Of a stretch of 5,470 nt of DNA, positions 4,877 through 5,470 are shown one piece after another. The notes below the pieces were generated by a model that was not told where the DNA came from, did not search any database, and saw nothing but the letters and a program-made list of their open reading frames with translations. Position 1 is the stretch's first letter, and each line of letters starts with the position of its first letter. Both the position numbers and the translations under genes were made by a program. The stretch lies in NCBI GenBank assembly GCA_903970565.1, contig CAJCJE010000681.1:1-5470 (forward strand). Direction: 5' to 3'. Source of the stretch: Candidatus Melainabacteria bacterium (GTDB taxonomy: Bacteria > Actinomycetota > Actinomycetes > Mycobacteriales > Pseudonocardiaceae).

Positions 4877-5470
4877 TCAGGAATTGCCGATGAACGTGTA
4901 GTCGACCCGATCGCCGATATCCAGTGACACCCGGACGCCGTCGCGTGCACCGCGTTGGGCCAGTTGGTCGAGCACCTCCTGTTGCACCGAGGTCTGCGCG
5001 AGGATCACCCGGACCGCGTTCTCCACCTGGAGGAACCTGCTCGGCAGCGCGGAGAAGGTCCGGTAGGCGCAGAACGGGGTCGCGTTCGCGCGCAGTCTGG
5101 TGATCGGCGGCAACTCCGCCCAGGTCGGCGGAAACGGCCGGTCCTCCTGCGGGACCGGGTGCACGACGTTCGCGCCGTTGTTGCGCACCAGGCCCAGCCG
5201 CAGCAACTGCCATACGGCGGCCAGGAAGGCACAGGAGTAGACCCGCCGCGGCTCCCGGTCGTGCCACAGTTCGACATCGACGAACACCGAATGGTTGCGC
5301 GCGCCGATCTCCGTCGGCGGCGCCCATGCCCGTGCCCGCATCGCTTCGGCGGGTTCGTGCTCCGGTGAGCGCTCGCCGTTGCACAGCCAGCCCGACTTCA
5401 GCACCGGCGGCCGGGAGCCGTTCGCGCCGTGGGTCGGCAGCGCGGTCAGCCGCGCCGCGACGAGTTCGGC
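4877..5470 (-). CDS. SCO2522 family protein, C-terminal part (5' end beyond the window)
   Basis: The frame is open from the right edge (codon at 5470) to TGA 4879-4877, giving 197 residues of the C-terminal part. Conserved-looking blocks in order are ELVAARLTALP, NGSRPPVLKSGWLCNGERSP, ARNHSVFVDVELWHD, RVYSCAFLAAVWQLLRLGLVR, ATPFCAYRTFSALPSRFLQVENAV and a tail ending YTFIGNS. From memory this matches the SCO2522 family, normally found next to SCO2521 in a conserved cassette with SCO2523 (P-loop protein), SCO2524 and SCO2525 (SAM-dependent methyltransferase). The neighbour found here fits that order, which strengthens both assignments. No membrane segment or catalytic motif is recognised, and the function is unknown. 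A GTG at 5404 could be taken for a start, but the family motif extends through it to the window edge, so the true start lies outside. Confidence 0.75.
   Translation of the reverse strand, partial: AELVAARLTALPTHGANGSRPPVLKSGWLCNGERSPEHEPAEAMRARAWAPPTEIGARNHSVFVDVELWHDREPRRVYSCAFLAAVWQLLRLGLVRNNGANVVHPVPQEDRPFPPTWAELPPITRLRANATPFCAYRTFSALPSRFLQVENAVRVILAQTSVQQEVLDQLAQRGARDGVRVSLDIGDRVDYTFIGNS

Noticed and set aside
4170..5384. A 404-codon minus-strand frame covering both the SCO2521-like and SCO2522-like genes
   Set aside because: It runs through two conserved genes in the wrong phase and is Arg/Pro/Ser-rich, the usual shadow of high-GC coding DNA.

Overview
This is a high-GC actinobacterial window, most likely Nocardia or a close relative. 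The inference rests on G/C-rich third codon positions, GTG starts, a TANNNT promoter placed for a leaderless mRNA, and the SCO2522-like/SCO2521-like gene pair on the right, which I know from memory as a conserved actinobacterial cassette. No rRNA, tRNA, CRISPR array, insertion sequence or origin was seen.

The left part (1 to about 1690, + strand) starts with the C-terminal end of a dihydrofolate-reductase-like (RibD C-terminal domain) gene that carries two apparent one-base insertions. It is followed by a complete family-1 glycosyltransferase gene (326-1675). The leader between them holds several palindromes that could be operators. The glycosyltransferase stop codon is the first unit of a (TGAC)4 repeat, and a 13-bp hairpin follows 80 bases later.

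The middle (about 1690-2430) has no intact gene. On the minus strand, 2150-2339 is the broken N-terminus of a TetX-like FAD-dependent monooxygenase. Next to it, 1918-2151 is a coding-like stretch that I cannot identify, interrupted by a stop. The hairpin at 1755-1793 has a short T-run on its minus-strand side and could end transcripts from both directions.

The right part holds an intact GNAT acetyltransferase gene (2428-2970, +), probably leaderless. It meets, tail to tail with a 40-base overlap, a three-gene minus-strand operon that enters from the right edge. The operon order is SCO2522-like (partial), SCO2521-like, then a membrane-anchored protein with a C-terminal fold resembling phospholipase D but lacking its catalytic residues. 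The close spacing suggests that the three proteins act together, but their biochemical role is unknown to me. This operon is the best candidate in the window for an undescribed system.
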